DNA of 64,000 nucleotides. Origin: Metalysinibacillus jejuensis (GTDB lineage: Bacteria > Bacillota > Bacilli > Bacillales_A > Planococcaceae). Made by a program: the position numbers and the translations under genes. The notes beneath the pieces are model-generated. The model was not told the DNA's origin, did no database searches, and saw only the letters and a program-made list of their open reading frames with translations. The stretch spans positions 1 to 64,000 of the forward strand of contig NZ_QAFW01000005.1 in NCBI RefSeq assembly GCF_003057615.1. The letters are read 5' to 3'. This document shows, one piece after another, positions 1-6,980 of the stretch (its first letter is position 1; each line of letters starts with the position of its first letter).

Positions 1-25
1 TTATGTCTATATTTTACCAAATTCT

Positions 26-115
26 TTGGCTAAAGCCAACCGAAATTCATCTCCCACCTACTCATTGGTGCTATTCGCACCTTCACACTCCTTGAGGTTG
101 GGAGACTTCTTTCGG
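26..115. other. Nested structured segment, possibly the end of a mobile element
   Basis: No gene is visible here, but the sequence folds into a nested structure. CCGAAA (40-45) pairs with TTTCGG (110-115), TCTCCCA (50-56) pairs with TGGGAGA (99-105), and an inner hairpin GGTGC/GCACC spans 67-81. A separate hairpin TTGGCT/AGCCAA lies at 26-39. Such compact folds are typical of structured RNAs at ends of IS200/IS605-type or intron-type elements. That link is inference; I cannot name the family or decide the strand. Confidence 0.35.
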
Positions 116-180
116 AAAGTCGTTAAAGGATGTAAGGTAAAAGATATATGGGTATTACCGGCTACTAATAGAAATGTCGG

Positions 181-210
181 AACACGTTAGTTTAAACTAA
201 CGTGTTTTTT
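181..210 (+). terminator. Perfect palindrome with T tract, intrinsic terminator
   Basis: A perfect 26-bp palindrome (181-206, centre between 193 and 194) runs directly into six T residues, as an intrinsic terminator for rightward transcription would. The gene it serves is not in the window. The group II intron fragment begins only a few bases downstream, so this hairpin is probably also part of the intron target site. Confidence 0.75.
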
Positions 211-214
211 CTAA

Positions 215-381
215 GTGTGCCCAGTATGGGCATAGTCTATAGGGTGCAAGTCCCGAGCAGTGAAGGAAGAAGTTGCCATGTATGAACTTCAGAAAGAAGA
301 GGTTAGGAAAAATCCTAATCATAACTTTAAATGTCACGCTCTGAAGAATAAGATTGTGAAATAATGTACTTACGCTAACGT
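215..381 (+). mobile_element. 5' fragment of a group II intron, truncated by the transposon
   Basis: The segment opens with GTGTGCCCAGTATGGGCATA, followed at about 240-260 by GGGTGCAAGTCCCGAGC. Both are typical of the 5' end (start of domain I) of bacterial group II introns. Only about 167 nt remain before the transposon end at 382. No reverse transcriptase/maturase ORF and no domain V or VI occur anywhere in the window, so this is a dead remnant. The 5' exon is the palindromic terminator at 181-210. Insertion just after a terminator hairpin is the known habit of class C introns, but I cannot confirm the class from this fragment. Confidence 0.75.
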
Positions 382-420
382 GGGGTCCCGTCAGAAAAAT
401 GCGGATTTGCAACGTTAAGG
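382..420 (+). repeat. Left terminal inverted repeat of the transposon
   Basis: This 39-nt end matches the reverse complement of 6097-6135 at 37 positions, differing at repeat positions 7 and 28. Just inside it, TTTTTTCTGACGG (423-435) is an inverted copy of the outer repeat sequence. CAACGTTAAGG (451-461) is a second direct copy of the inner repeat edge, and the tnpA stop codon lies within it. Confidence 0.93.
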
Positions 421-455
421 GATTTTTTCTGACGGAAACGCCTATTTTAACAACG

Positions 456-3419
456 TTAAGGAATTCGTAATGGGCGAAGTTCCTTTGGATTGTGGCTACT
501 TTCTGACCTGAAGTGGTATTCACCTAAGAAATTAATATGCTCCCAACCGAGTGGAGAAATATGAGGTAATAGTTCTTCGTTGAAATGCCCTTGGCTCTTT
601 TGGTGTTCGAGTGCCTCCGTTAAATAAATCGTATTCCACACGCTAATGGCGTTAATAATGATATTTAAGGCGCTGGCACGTTGTAATTGATGCTGCATTG
701 TTCGTTCTCGCAGCTCGCCTTGTTTCCCAAAGAAAATCGCACGTGCTAGCGCATTCATTGCCTCACCTTTGTTCAAGCCCTTTTGAATTTTCCTTCGTAG
801 TGCCTCATCTGAAATATAGTTTAAAATGAAAATCGTTTTTTCAATCCGTCCCATTTCTCTTAAAGCTGTCGCTAAACTATTTTGTATTGCATAAGAGCCT
901 AGCTTGCCCATAATGAGAGAGGCAGATACTGTTCCTTCACGTAAAGAGTGTGCTAAACGCAAGCATTCGTCGTAATTTTCCCGAATGATTCTTGTGTTAA
1001 TTTGACCACGTAAGAGTGCATTTAATTTGGGATACTCTTTCATTTGTTTAAAAGTAAATAGCTTGGCATCCGATAAATCTCGAATTCTTGGCGCAAACTT
1101 GAAGCCTAATAGATGTGTCAAACCAAAAATTTGATCTGTGTAGCCCGCTGTATCCGTGTAATGCTCTTCAATCATTAAATCCGTTTCATGATGCAATAAG
1201 CCATCTAACACATGAATCGCATCTCTTGAATTAGTATGAATAATTTTAGTGTAATACGATGAGAACTGGTCACTTGTAAAGCGATAAATCGTGGTGCCTT
1301 TTCCTGTGCCATAATGCGGATTGGCTTCTGCGTGTAAGGAAGAAACGCTAACTTGCATACGCATACCATCGGAGGAAGATGTTGTACCGTCTCCCCAATA
1401 CGAAGCCATTTTTAACCGGTGTTGATAATTCACTAAGGTCGCTTGTGCGCGATTCATTGCATCTTCATGCATACGCCAATGAGCGACATTTGCTAATTGT
1501 TTATAGGTTACACCTGGTGTTGCATCAGCCATTTTACTTAAACCAATATTGGTCCCCATACCAATTAAAGCAGCCATAAGCAACACCGTTTCCTCTTTGT
1601 CGGGTTTCCGATTCGACGAGGCGTGTATAAATTGCTCATGAAAGCCTGTTAAATACGCAACGTCCATTAAGAGATCCGTTAATTTAATGCGTGGTAACAG
1701 CTTATATAAACTTGCACTATACGCTTGTGCCTCTGCGGGAATATCTTTTTCTAATCGAGCTAACGATAAGCGTCCTTTTTCAAGTGAAACGCCATCTAAG
1801 TCTTTTAAATTAGTAGTTAACCATTTCAAACGTTCCTCTAAGCTTGCCATTCGCTCTTGCAAGTACTCTTCATAAGCAATAGGGACAGCGAGTCGCGTTT
1901 GTTGTTTGTCAGCCTGCCACTGTTCTGCTGTAAACAAATATTCCTCAAAATCTCGGTATTGCTTACTTCCTTCAATGAAAATATCCCCAGCTCGTACGTG
2001 CTCACGTAATTCGGTTAAAACAGCCATTTCATAATAGTGACGATTAATGGAGCCGTCTTCCTCATATAAATGCTTTTTCCATCGTGCAGAAATAAAGTTG
2101 ATAGGTGCATTGTTAGGCACTTTTCGTTTCCCCGCATCGTTCATCTCACGTAATAGCTCAACGGCTTCTAGTAAAGGTTCATTTGCTTTTGTTGAACGAA
2201 AATCAAGTACACGTAACAACGTTGGTGTGTATTTACGAAGGGCATAAAAGCGTTTTTGCAGCAAGTCTAAATAATCGTAATCGGATGGTCGTGCAAGCTC
2301 CTTTGCTTCTTCAATGGACGTAACAAATGTATCCCATTCTAAAACGGATTCTAATACATCAAAAACATTCAAGTTCTCTTGTTTTGCCTTAATAAGTGCC
2401 TGTCCAATATTTGTGAAATGAATAATTTTTTCGTTTAATTTCTTGCCGTTTTTCCGCTGGATTTCTTCTTGAGCTTTACGCCCTTTTGATAATAAGCTTA
2501 AAATTTGCCGGTCATGAATTTCAAAGGCTTTATCTGTTAATTCCTGTGCCAGCTGCAGCAAGTACACAACTAAAATGGCGTAGCGTTTGTTTTCTTTAAA
2601 ATTACGAAACGCATACGGCTCATAGCGTGTACCAAGTCGAGCGAGCTGGCTTAACCGGTTTCGATGAATCGTATGTAATGAACGGTCATTTAACGCCATA
2701 TCCCGTATAAATTCTAACCGTTCAATAACTTTTAAAAAGGTATCTGGTGAAGGGAACCCCATCGGCTCTTTCAGCCAGCCAAGCGGTGTTTTATTCGATT
2801 CTGTTGCACTCGCTGGCACAACCAATGTTTCTAATTTCTCTATTTGCGTAGGTGTTAGCGCATAATAAATCTGATTAAATATCCTTTCTTCAGCTCGGTC
2901 ACGTGTTTCCCATACAACCCGTTCAAGCGTTGTTAAGGCAGGAAAAATGATTTTCTGTTGGCGTAAGTAGTCAAAGCATGCATTTAATAAATACATCGAA
3001 TCCCCATTCTCTAAGGCCAGTGGTAGCAGGTGCTTTGAAAGCTGCCGATATTCCTTACTTGTGAATTCCTGATAACCGTACGCTTTACGAATTTCTTTTA
3101 AGTGATCCCATAACGTATTTTCTCTTTGCCCATAAGAATGAATGGCTGCTGCTGGGACATGGATTTGTTGGGCGATGTACTGGATAACACTATGTGGAAT
3201 GCTTTTAAGATGCGTGTAAGACCAACCCGGATAGCGTAAAACCGCAAGCTGTACGGCAAAGCCTAAGCGATTGTCCTCACGTCTTCGTTTTAAAATGATG
3301 GCCAAATCCTGCTCTGAAAACGTATAGTATGTCCCTAAAATCCAGTCATCCGTTGGGATTTGCATGAGTTCAGTTCTTTGATTGTCAGTTAGTAGTTCCC
3401 GTCCTCTTGAAGTTTTCAT
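456..3419 (-). CDS. tnpA: Tn3-family DDE transposase
   Basis: The 987-aa protein is a full-length Tn3-family transposase, which joins donor and target DNA into a cointegrate by replicative transposition. Family hallmarks are visible: YWGDGTTSSSDGMR with a catalytic Asp, DTAGYTDQIFGL with the second Asp, and REGTVSASL near the C-terminus with the Glu. The length and many stretches match the Tn1546 transposase as I recall it (988 aa). ATG at 3419 follows GGTTGGTGAATC, an acceptable ribosome site. The stop lies inside a repeat of the transposon end. The gene reads in the same direction as the M56/BlaI operon, but two hairpins separate them. Confidence 0.97.
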   Translation of the reverse strand: MKTSRGRELLTDNQRTELMQIPTDDWILGTYYTFSEQDLAIILKRRREDNRLGFAVQLAVLRYPGWSYTHLKSIPHSVIQYIAQQIHVPAAAIHSYGQRENTLWDHLKEIRKAYGYQEFTSKEYRQLSKHLLPLALENGDSMYLLNACFDYLRQQKIIFPALTTLERVVWETRDRAEERIFNQIYYALTPTQIEKLETLVVPASATESNKTPLGWLKEPMGFPSPDTFLKVIERLEFIRDMALNDRSLHTIHRNRLSQLARLGTRYEPYAFRNFKENKRYAILVVYLLQLAQELTDKAFEIHDRQILSLLSKGRKAQEEIQRKNGKKLNEKIIHFTNIGQALIKAKQENLNVFDVLESVLEWDTFVTSIEEAKELARPSDYDYLDLLQKRFYALRKYTPTLLRVLDFRSTKANEPLLEAVELLREMNDAGKRKVPNNAPINFISARWKKHLYEEDGSINRHYYEMAVLTELREHVRAGDIFIEGSKQYRDFEEYLFTAEQWQADKQQTRLAVPIAYEEYLQERMASLEERLKWLTTNLKDLDGVSLEKGRLSLARLEKDIPAEAQAYSASLYKLLPRIKLTDLLMDVAYLTGFHEQFIHASSNRKPDKEETVLLMAALIGMGTNIGLSKMADATPGVTYKQLANVAHWRMHEDAMNRAQATLVNYQHRLKMASYWGDGTTSSSDGMRMQVSVSSLHAEANPHYGTGKGTTIYRFTSDQFSSYYTKIIHTNSRDAIHVLDGLLHHETDLMIEEHYTDTAGYTDQIFGLTHLLGFKFAPRIRDLSDAKLFTFKQMKEYPKLNALLRGQINTRIIRENYDECLRLAHSLREGTVSASLIMGKLGSYAIQNSLATALREMGRIEKTIFILNYISDEALRRKIQKGLNKGEAMNALARAIFFGKQGELRERTMQHQLQRASALNIIINAISVWNTIYLTEALEHQKSQGHFNEELLPHISPLGWEHINFLGEYHFRSESSHNPKELRPLRIP

Positions 3420-3455
3420 GATTCACCAACCTTATTATTAATAATAAAAACAGTA

Positions 3456-3486
3456 AGTCCACTGTCATTCTAAATGATAGTGGACT
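3456..3486 (-). terminator. Terminator-like hairpin in the tnpA leader
   Basis: A 14-bp stem with one G-T pair and a 3-nt loop lies about 37 bases upstream of the tnpA start. In the tnpA direction it is followed by TACTGTTTTTATTATT. It may stop read-through from the passenger operon or attenuate tnpA; its role is inferred from position. Confidence 0.5.
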
Positions 3487-3620
3487 ACTTAGGGTCCTGC
3501 CGACAAAACGTGGGTATTGTACACTATGGTATTTTTAGAAGGATAAATTCTAATTTCTTTTACTTTAAGAGGAATATTAACATACAAAACAATATGAACG
3601 TGACTTGCATTTGTAATATA

Positions 3621-3651
3621 AAAATCCCCCTACTTTTTATAACGTAGAGGG
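3621..3651 (-). terminator. Terminator after the M56 protease gene
   Basis: On the minus strand CCCTCTAC pairs with GTAGGGGG and is followed by ATTTTTAT. It ends the blaI/M56 transcript just after the M56 stop codon. The 241-bp gap between tnpA and the M56 gene holds this hairpin and the tnpA leader hairpin, but no gene. Confidence 0.75.
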
Positions 3652-3660
3652 TTTGTAGTT

Positions 3661-4827
3661 CTATTCATCTTCCAAAATAATTTCTCCTGCTTCAATTCCT
3701 TTTAGAACTTCTTTCCAACTTTCTTCTGAAAACTTACTCTTATCCGATAATTTAACCGCAGAAATTTCTGAATATCCGCCTGGACTTTCTGTTTTATTTT
3801 CTTTTTCTGAGACTAATGTTGCAATCTTATTTTTTTCCTGATCCACTTCTTTTGATACAGATGGTGTATTTTCTTTGGCTAATGTAGAACCTAATACTCC
3901 AATGCTTCCAAGCGTCAATAATGCAACAGAGGATAAAGCAATAACCGATTTACTCATTTTTTTAACCTTTAACATTTTTATCAATCTCCTTTTTAAATTC
4001 ATTTGTTTAGTCGAAAAAAAAGCCCCAACAAAATGGGATTTAGATTGCTCGTTTGCCCTTTCAATCATATTCAGAATGGTTTCACCATATTTTTTCCTTT
4101 CAATGTGGGACATCTTCATTACAACTTCTTCATCACAAGATAATTCACACCATACATGCATCTCTTTTTGTAATAAGTAAACAAGTGGATTGTACCAATG
4201 TAGAATAGTAGCAATTAGCATGGCCCTATTAACCCATAAATCTTTTTTCTTAAAGTGGGTCAATTCATGTTTAATAATCAGATCCAATTCATCATTTGGA
4301 ATCTTATACATAGGCAATACTATAAACGTTTTCAAAATCCCAATTAAAAAAGGACTAATATTACAATGACTATAAACAAGTTTGATTTCAGCCGAGATGT
4401 TCATTCTTACCATATTTTTATTAAGAAGGTGTTGCACTTTACTTTCTTCAGGCACTAGAAAACTAGCTATCTTCATCTTCTTTATAAAGCTCTTATACGA
4501 ATAAAAAGACCAAACACTTGTAATAAATACTCCTACAACCCAAATAGCAAATAAAATTTGGACAAATGTCAATGATAAAGATAGTGTGTTCTGATGTACA
4601 GACTGACTCCCATAATATATATCGGTATTTACTTTTCTGAAATTGGAAAGTAGTTCAGGTATCATAAATACTGGAACAAGGAAAAAGAAGAGAGTCAGTT
4701 TCAAGCTTAAATAACTCCACTTCGCAGAGAGTGAACCTTTTGTTACGTATGTTATCAAGATGGAAAGTAATAGAACTCCACTTCCACCCACTGACAATGC
4801 AATTAATACCTTGAGCCACTCATTCAT
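3661..4827 (-). CDS. M56-family membrane metalloprotease, BlaR1/MecR1-like antirepressor without a beta-lactam sensor domain
   Basis: About 388 aa. Three hydrophobic segments in the first 115 residues precede a cytoplasmic zinc protease region with HELTH (about residue 188) and CELSCDEE (about 228), the BlaR1-type zinc ligands. A fourth membrane segment (near residue 290) is followed by only about 75 hydrophilic residues. Real BlaR1/MecR1 proteins are near 600 aa because they carry a penicillin-binding sensor after that segment; it is missing, so the signal is unknown. The presumed role is cleaving or inactivating the adjacent BlaI-type repressor. TTG at 4833 is possible, but AAGTAGG sits 7 nt before ATG 4827, which I prefer. 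The gene starts 8 nt after the repressor stop. Confidence 0.85.
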   Translation of the reverse strand: MNEWLKVLIALSVGGSGVLLLSILITYVTKGSLSAKWSYLSLKLTLFFFLVPVFMIPELLSNFRKVNTDIYYGSQSVHQNTLSLSLTFVQILFAIWVVGVFITSVWSFYSYKSFIKKMKIASFLVPEESKVQHLLNKNMVRMNISAEIKLVYSHCNISPFLIGILKTFIVLPMYKIPNDELDLIIKHELTHFKKKDLWVNRAMLIATILHWYNPLVYLLQKEMHVWCELSCDEEVVMKMSHIERKKYGETILNMIERANEQSKSHFVGAFFSTKQMNLKRRLIKMLKVKKMSKSVIALSSVALLTLGSIGVLGSTLAKENTPSVSKEVDQEKNKIATLVSEKENKTESPGGYSEISAVKLSDKSKFSEESWKEVLKGIEAGEIILEDE

Positions 4828-4835
4828 TATCAAAC

Positions 4836-5210
4836 CTACTTATCCGAAAACCATTTTTTGAGTTCATTCAATTCATCGGAAGGTATCTTTTCATCGTATA
4901 GTGTTACTAAAAAGTTCTTGACCGAACCTTCATACATTTTATCTAAGACACTTTGGGCTTCTTTCTTTTTATACTCTTCCAAGGAAAGTAGGGGAGTATA
5001 GATGTTTGATCGTCCTTCTCTTTTTACTGATAGGACCCCTTTATCAACAAGTCTTGATAAAAAGGTGGCTATCGTTTGGCCCTTCCAACCTTTTCCTTTT
5101 TCTTTCGATGCAATATCTAACAATACATTAGATTTGACAGGACAACCAAATTTCCAAATAATTTCCATTATCTCCATTTCTGTATCAGATAATTTTTGAA
5201 AATCATTCAC
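4836..5210 (-). CDS. BlaI/MecI-family winged-helix repressor
   Basis: The 124-aa protein has the BlaI/MecI/CopY layout: an N-terminal winged helix (about residues 5-72, with EIIWKFG and LSRLVDKGVL) and a C-terminal dimer helix region. VKNFLVTLYD carries an Asn-Phe pair at 99-100, aligning with the N101-F102 cleavage site known for BlaI. The start is GTG at 5210 after GGGGGTGAG. The upstream promoter holds two dyads with TACA/TGTA halves, fitting autorepression. It is cotranscribed with the M56 protease. No beta-lactamase, mecA or copper pump gene lies in the transposon, so any regulated target beyond itself is unknown. Confidence 0.9.
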   Translation of the reverse strand: MNDFQKLSDTEMEIMEIIWKFGCPVKSNVLLDIASKEKGKGWKGQTIATFLSRLVDKGVLSVKREGRSNIYTPLLSLEEYKKKEAQSVLDKMYEGSVKNFLVTLYDEKIPSDELNELKKWFSDK

Positions 5211-5248
5211 TGTCTCACCCCCATATAAGTATGTATTTTTTAAAAACC

Positions 5249-5298
5249 ACTACATTGTGTAGTAGGTTAAATATACTACATAATGTAGTATATGTAAA
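5249..5298 (-). promoter_or_regulatory. Promoter and twin BlaI-type operators of the repressor operon
   Basis: On the minus strand TTTACA (5293-5298), a 17-bp spacer and TATATT (5270-5275) form a good sigma-A promoter. A near-perfect 23-bp dyad centred on ACTACAT/ATGTAGT (5271-5293) fills the spacer. A second dyad, ACTACA-TTG-TGTAGT (5249-5263), lies just downstream of the -10 box. Both have the TACA/TGTA core known for BlaI/MecI operators, so repressor binding should block this promoter. Confidence 0.8.
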
Positions 5299-5357
5299 GT
5301 CCAAATTTTGTTTTGGGGACCCAATTTCTTTCACCAGGGGAATCTATCACAAACGAT

Positions 5358-5449
5358 TGTTTTTGAGACAGTTTTCATTTCAGTAATTTTCATTCGTATT
5401 TCTAGCTAAATGCTGTTTCAAAACTTTGCTCAAAATCTATGTTTCAAAA
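5358..5449. other. Candidate resolution (res) site region
   Basis: TGTTTCAAAA occurs at 5414-5423 and 5440-5449, and a near-inverse TTTTTGAGACA at 5360-5370, just upstream of the resolvase gene. Repeated short recombinase-binding motifs next to tnpR are expected of Tn3-family res sites. The assignment is inference; the crossover dinucleotide was not identified. Confidence 0.4.
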
Positions 5450-5451
5450 AG

Positions 5452-5487
5452 CCCCCTTTGTGATATAGATTTGTATATCAAAGGGGG
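5452..5487 (+). promoter_or_regulatory. Hairpin covering the resolvase ribosome-binding site
   Basis: CCCCCTTTG (5452-5460) can pair with CAAAGGGGG (5479-5487), and the adjoining GATATA/TATATC can extend the stem. The GGGGG arm is the Shine-Dalgarno of tnpR, 6 nt before its ATG. The fold would hide the ribosome site and damp resolvase translation. As DNA, the same dyad could be a resolvase-binding subsite. Confidence 0.5.
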
Positions 5488-5493
5488 AAAACG

Positions 5494-6063
5494 ATGGCTT
5501 CTTATACTTATGGCTATGCACGAGTGAGTACACGACAGCAGGAATTGAATCGACAGTTAGATTTATTGAAGCAGTACAATTGCCACGAGATTTTAACTGA
5601 GAAATTATCCGGAACGAAAACAGATCGTCCAGAATTAAACCGGCTGAAGGATAAATTGCGACCAGGAGACATGGTAATCGTAGAAAGCTTTTCTCGGTTA
5701 GGTAGAAGTACAAAGGATTTAATTGAATTAGTTGCGTATTTTGAAGAACGAGAGATCAAGCTACTGAGCATTAAAGAAAACTTTGATACTTCAACACCAC
5801 AAGGGAAATTAATGATGACGGTTTTCCAAGCATTCAGCCAGTTTGAACATGATTTAATTGTCCAGCGAACGAAGGAAGGTTTAATTAGTGCTAGAGCAAG
5901 AGGGCGTCAAGGTGGGCGTCCGAAAGTGAATGAACGAGAGCTGAAAAAAGCCCTCAATTTATATAGATCCGAACAGTATAGTGTGAGTGAAATTGTTGAA
6001 ATGACAGGGATTAGTCGTGCTACACTTTATCGCTATTTAAAACAAGAGCAGCCCAACAGTTAA
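5494..6063 (+). CDS. tnpR: Tn3-type serine resolvase
   Basis: The 189-aa protein has an N-terminal serine recombinase catalytic domain (residues about 3-140) and a C-terminal helix-turn-helix (about 145-185, with VSEIVEMTGISRATLYRYL). YGYARVST includes the nucleophilic serine near residue 12, and SRLGRSTKDL and QFEHDLIVQRT match the active-site arginine and E-helix regions. It should resolve cointegrates at a res site next to its start. It reads away from tnpA and the repressor operon. It is more like Tn917/DNA-invertase-type recombinases than the Tn1546 resolvase I recall. The ribosome site lies inside an inverted repeat. Confidence 0.95.
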   Translation: MASYTYGYARVSTRQQELNRQLDLLKQYNCHEILTEKLSGTKTDRPELNRLKDKLRPGDMVIVESFSRLGRSTKDLIELVAYFEEREIKLLSIKENFDTSTPQGKLMMTVFQAFSQFEHDLIVQRTKEGLISARARGRQGGRPKVNERELKKALNLYRSEQYSVSEIVEMTGISRATLYRYLKQEQPNS

Positions 6064-6086
6064 CGTTGTGCATGCTCTTGTTTTGT
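6040..6086 (+). terminator. Terminator overlapping the 3' end of tnpR
   Basis: AAACAAGAGCA (6040-6050) pairs with TGCTCTTGTTT (6073-6083), followed by TGTG. The first arm is inside the last tnpR codons. The large loop can pair further through CAAC/GTTG. Confidence 0.6.
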
Positions 6087-6096
6087 GTCCATTTTT

Positions 6097-6135
6097 CCTT
6101 AACGTTGTAAATCCGCATTTTTCTGACGAGACCCC
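6097..6135 (-). repeat. Right terminal inverted repeat of the transposon
   Basis: The reverse complement of this 39-nt stretch begins GGGGTCTCGTCAG and matches the left end at 37 of 39 positions. The stop codon of the neighbouring ABC permease lies only 2 nt beyond it, at 6138-6140, so the gene is complete by the narrowest margin. Confidence 0.93.
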
Positions 6136-6137
6136 TT

Positions 6138-6980
6138 TTAGCGTTGTGTTTTCATATTGGTACGCAGCTTTTTAATCGCGCCCGTTAAACAACAAACAGT
6201 AATGGTACTATAAAACGCTAAGTAGGTAATCCACACCGGTAGTGTAACACCTGTCATCTCCTGAAAAACTTGCGTCAATTCAGGCGTTGTGAGTGTAATA
6301 ATTAAAGCACCTGGGTTAATAGCCGCAAATAAATAAGCTAAATAGCCACCTACTATTGGCGCAACGCCCGACTGTGTCATAATCATGCTAACAAAAAATA
6401 AAAAAGCTGTAATGGCACCTAAAAAAATCATAGCCCCGTACGTTGCAATCATCGCAACAATTGTTTTTTTCGTAATGGTCGAAAAGAAAATCCCAATACT
6501 CCCTATTGCTACAAGCGTGACAAAATAAAAAGCAAATGTCGTTATCATTTGACTTGGTGATACCCCACCAAATAAAAATACTAAACTATAAATCGGTAAA
6601 CCTGCTACGAGCATTAATACAATAAAGGCGATAGAAGACAGTAGCTTACCAATAATTAATTGAGCTGAACTTTGTGTAGTCGTTAATAAGATATTTAGCG
6701 TTTGTTTTTCACGTTCACTACTAATCGCGCCTGCTGTGACACCTGGCGTAATAAACATTACTAATGCCATTTGCACAATGCTTAATAATACAAATAAACC
6801 ATAACTCATCGTCGGCTCAATATAACCGTGGCCTTTAAAATCTGTAGCGATTAAAACGAAGCCCGTAATAAAAATACAAAGTACGGCTAAATAAAATAAG
6901 AGACCTGAAAAGCTTTTAAATGAACGAAATCGCAACTTCATTTCCTTCATCAACATAGGATTATATAATTTATCCATCAT
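6138..6980 (-). CDS. ABC-2 type transporter permease
   Basis: The 280-aa integral membrane protein has six hydrophobic segments and the ABC-2 permease pattern, with a cytoplasmic N-terminus (MKEMKLRFRSFKSF) before the first membrane helix. It contains ISSEREKQTLNILLTT, the family motif after the second helix. It is the last gene of a three-gene operon and its start overlaps the ATPase stop by 4 nt, so they are surely cotranscribed. Together they should form an exporter or a lipid/peptide-handling ABC complex; the substrate is unknown. The stop codon is 2 nt from the transposon end. The normal-looking C-terminus suggests the reading frame is intact, but any native downstream sequence is lost. 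Confidence 0.92.
   Translation of the reverse strand: MMDKLYNPMLMKEMKLRFRSFKSFSGLLFYLAVLCIFITGFVLIATDFKGHGYIEPTMSYGLFVLLSIVQMALVMFITPGVTAGAISSEREKQTLNILLTTTQSSAQLIIGKLLSSIAFIVLMLVAGLPIYSLVFLFGGVSPSQMITTFAFYFVTLVAIGSIGIFFSTITKKTIVAMIATYGAMIFLGAITAFLFFVSMIMTQSGVAPIVGGYLAYLFAAINPGALIITLTTPELTQVFQEMTGVTLPVWITYLAFYSTITVCCLTGAIKKLRTNMKTQR

Larger units (their letters stand above)
382..6135. mobile_element. Tn3-family (Tn1546-like) transposon with a BlaI/M56 regulatory passenger
   Basis: A complete 5.75-kb unit is bounded by 39-bp inverted repeats. It holds tnpA (leftward), an M56 protease and BlaI-type repressor (leftward), and a serine resolvase (rightward). The repeat begins GGGGTC and contains ATGCGGATTT, closely resembling the Tn1546 end as I remember it, and the transposase also reads as Tn1546-like. 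The resolvase is of a different kind from that of Tn1546, suggesting a mosaic. The flanks 377-381 (AACGT) and 6136-6140 (TTTTA) do not form the 5-bp duplication expected of this family. Left of it is intron remnant; right of it is an ABC transporter operon. Confidence 0.93.

Noticed and set aside
197-523. 108-aa minus-strand ORF across the intron stub and transposon end
   Set aside because: It spans a structured intron fragment and the inverted repeat, has no ribosome site, and overlaps the 3' end of tnpA in another frame.
3491-5322. GGGTCC-like sequences at 3491 and (inverted) 5315 as ends of a nested passenger element
   Set aside because: Only about six shared bases at each end and no clear duplication; too weak to claim an element boundary.
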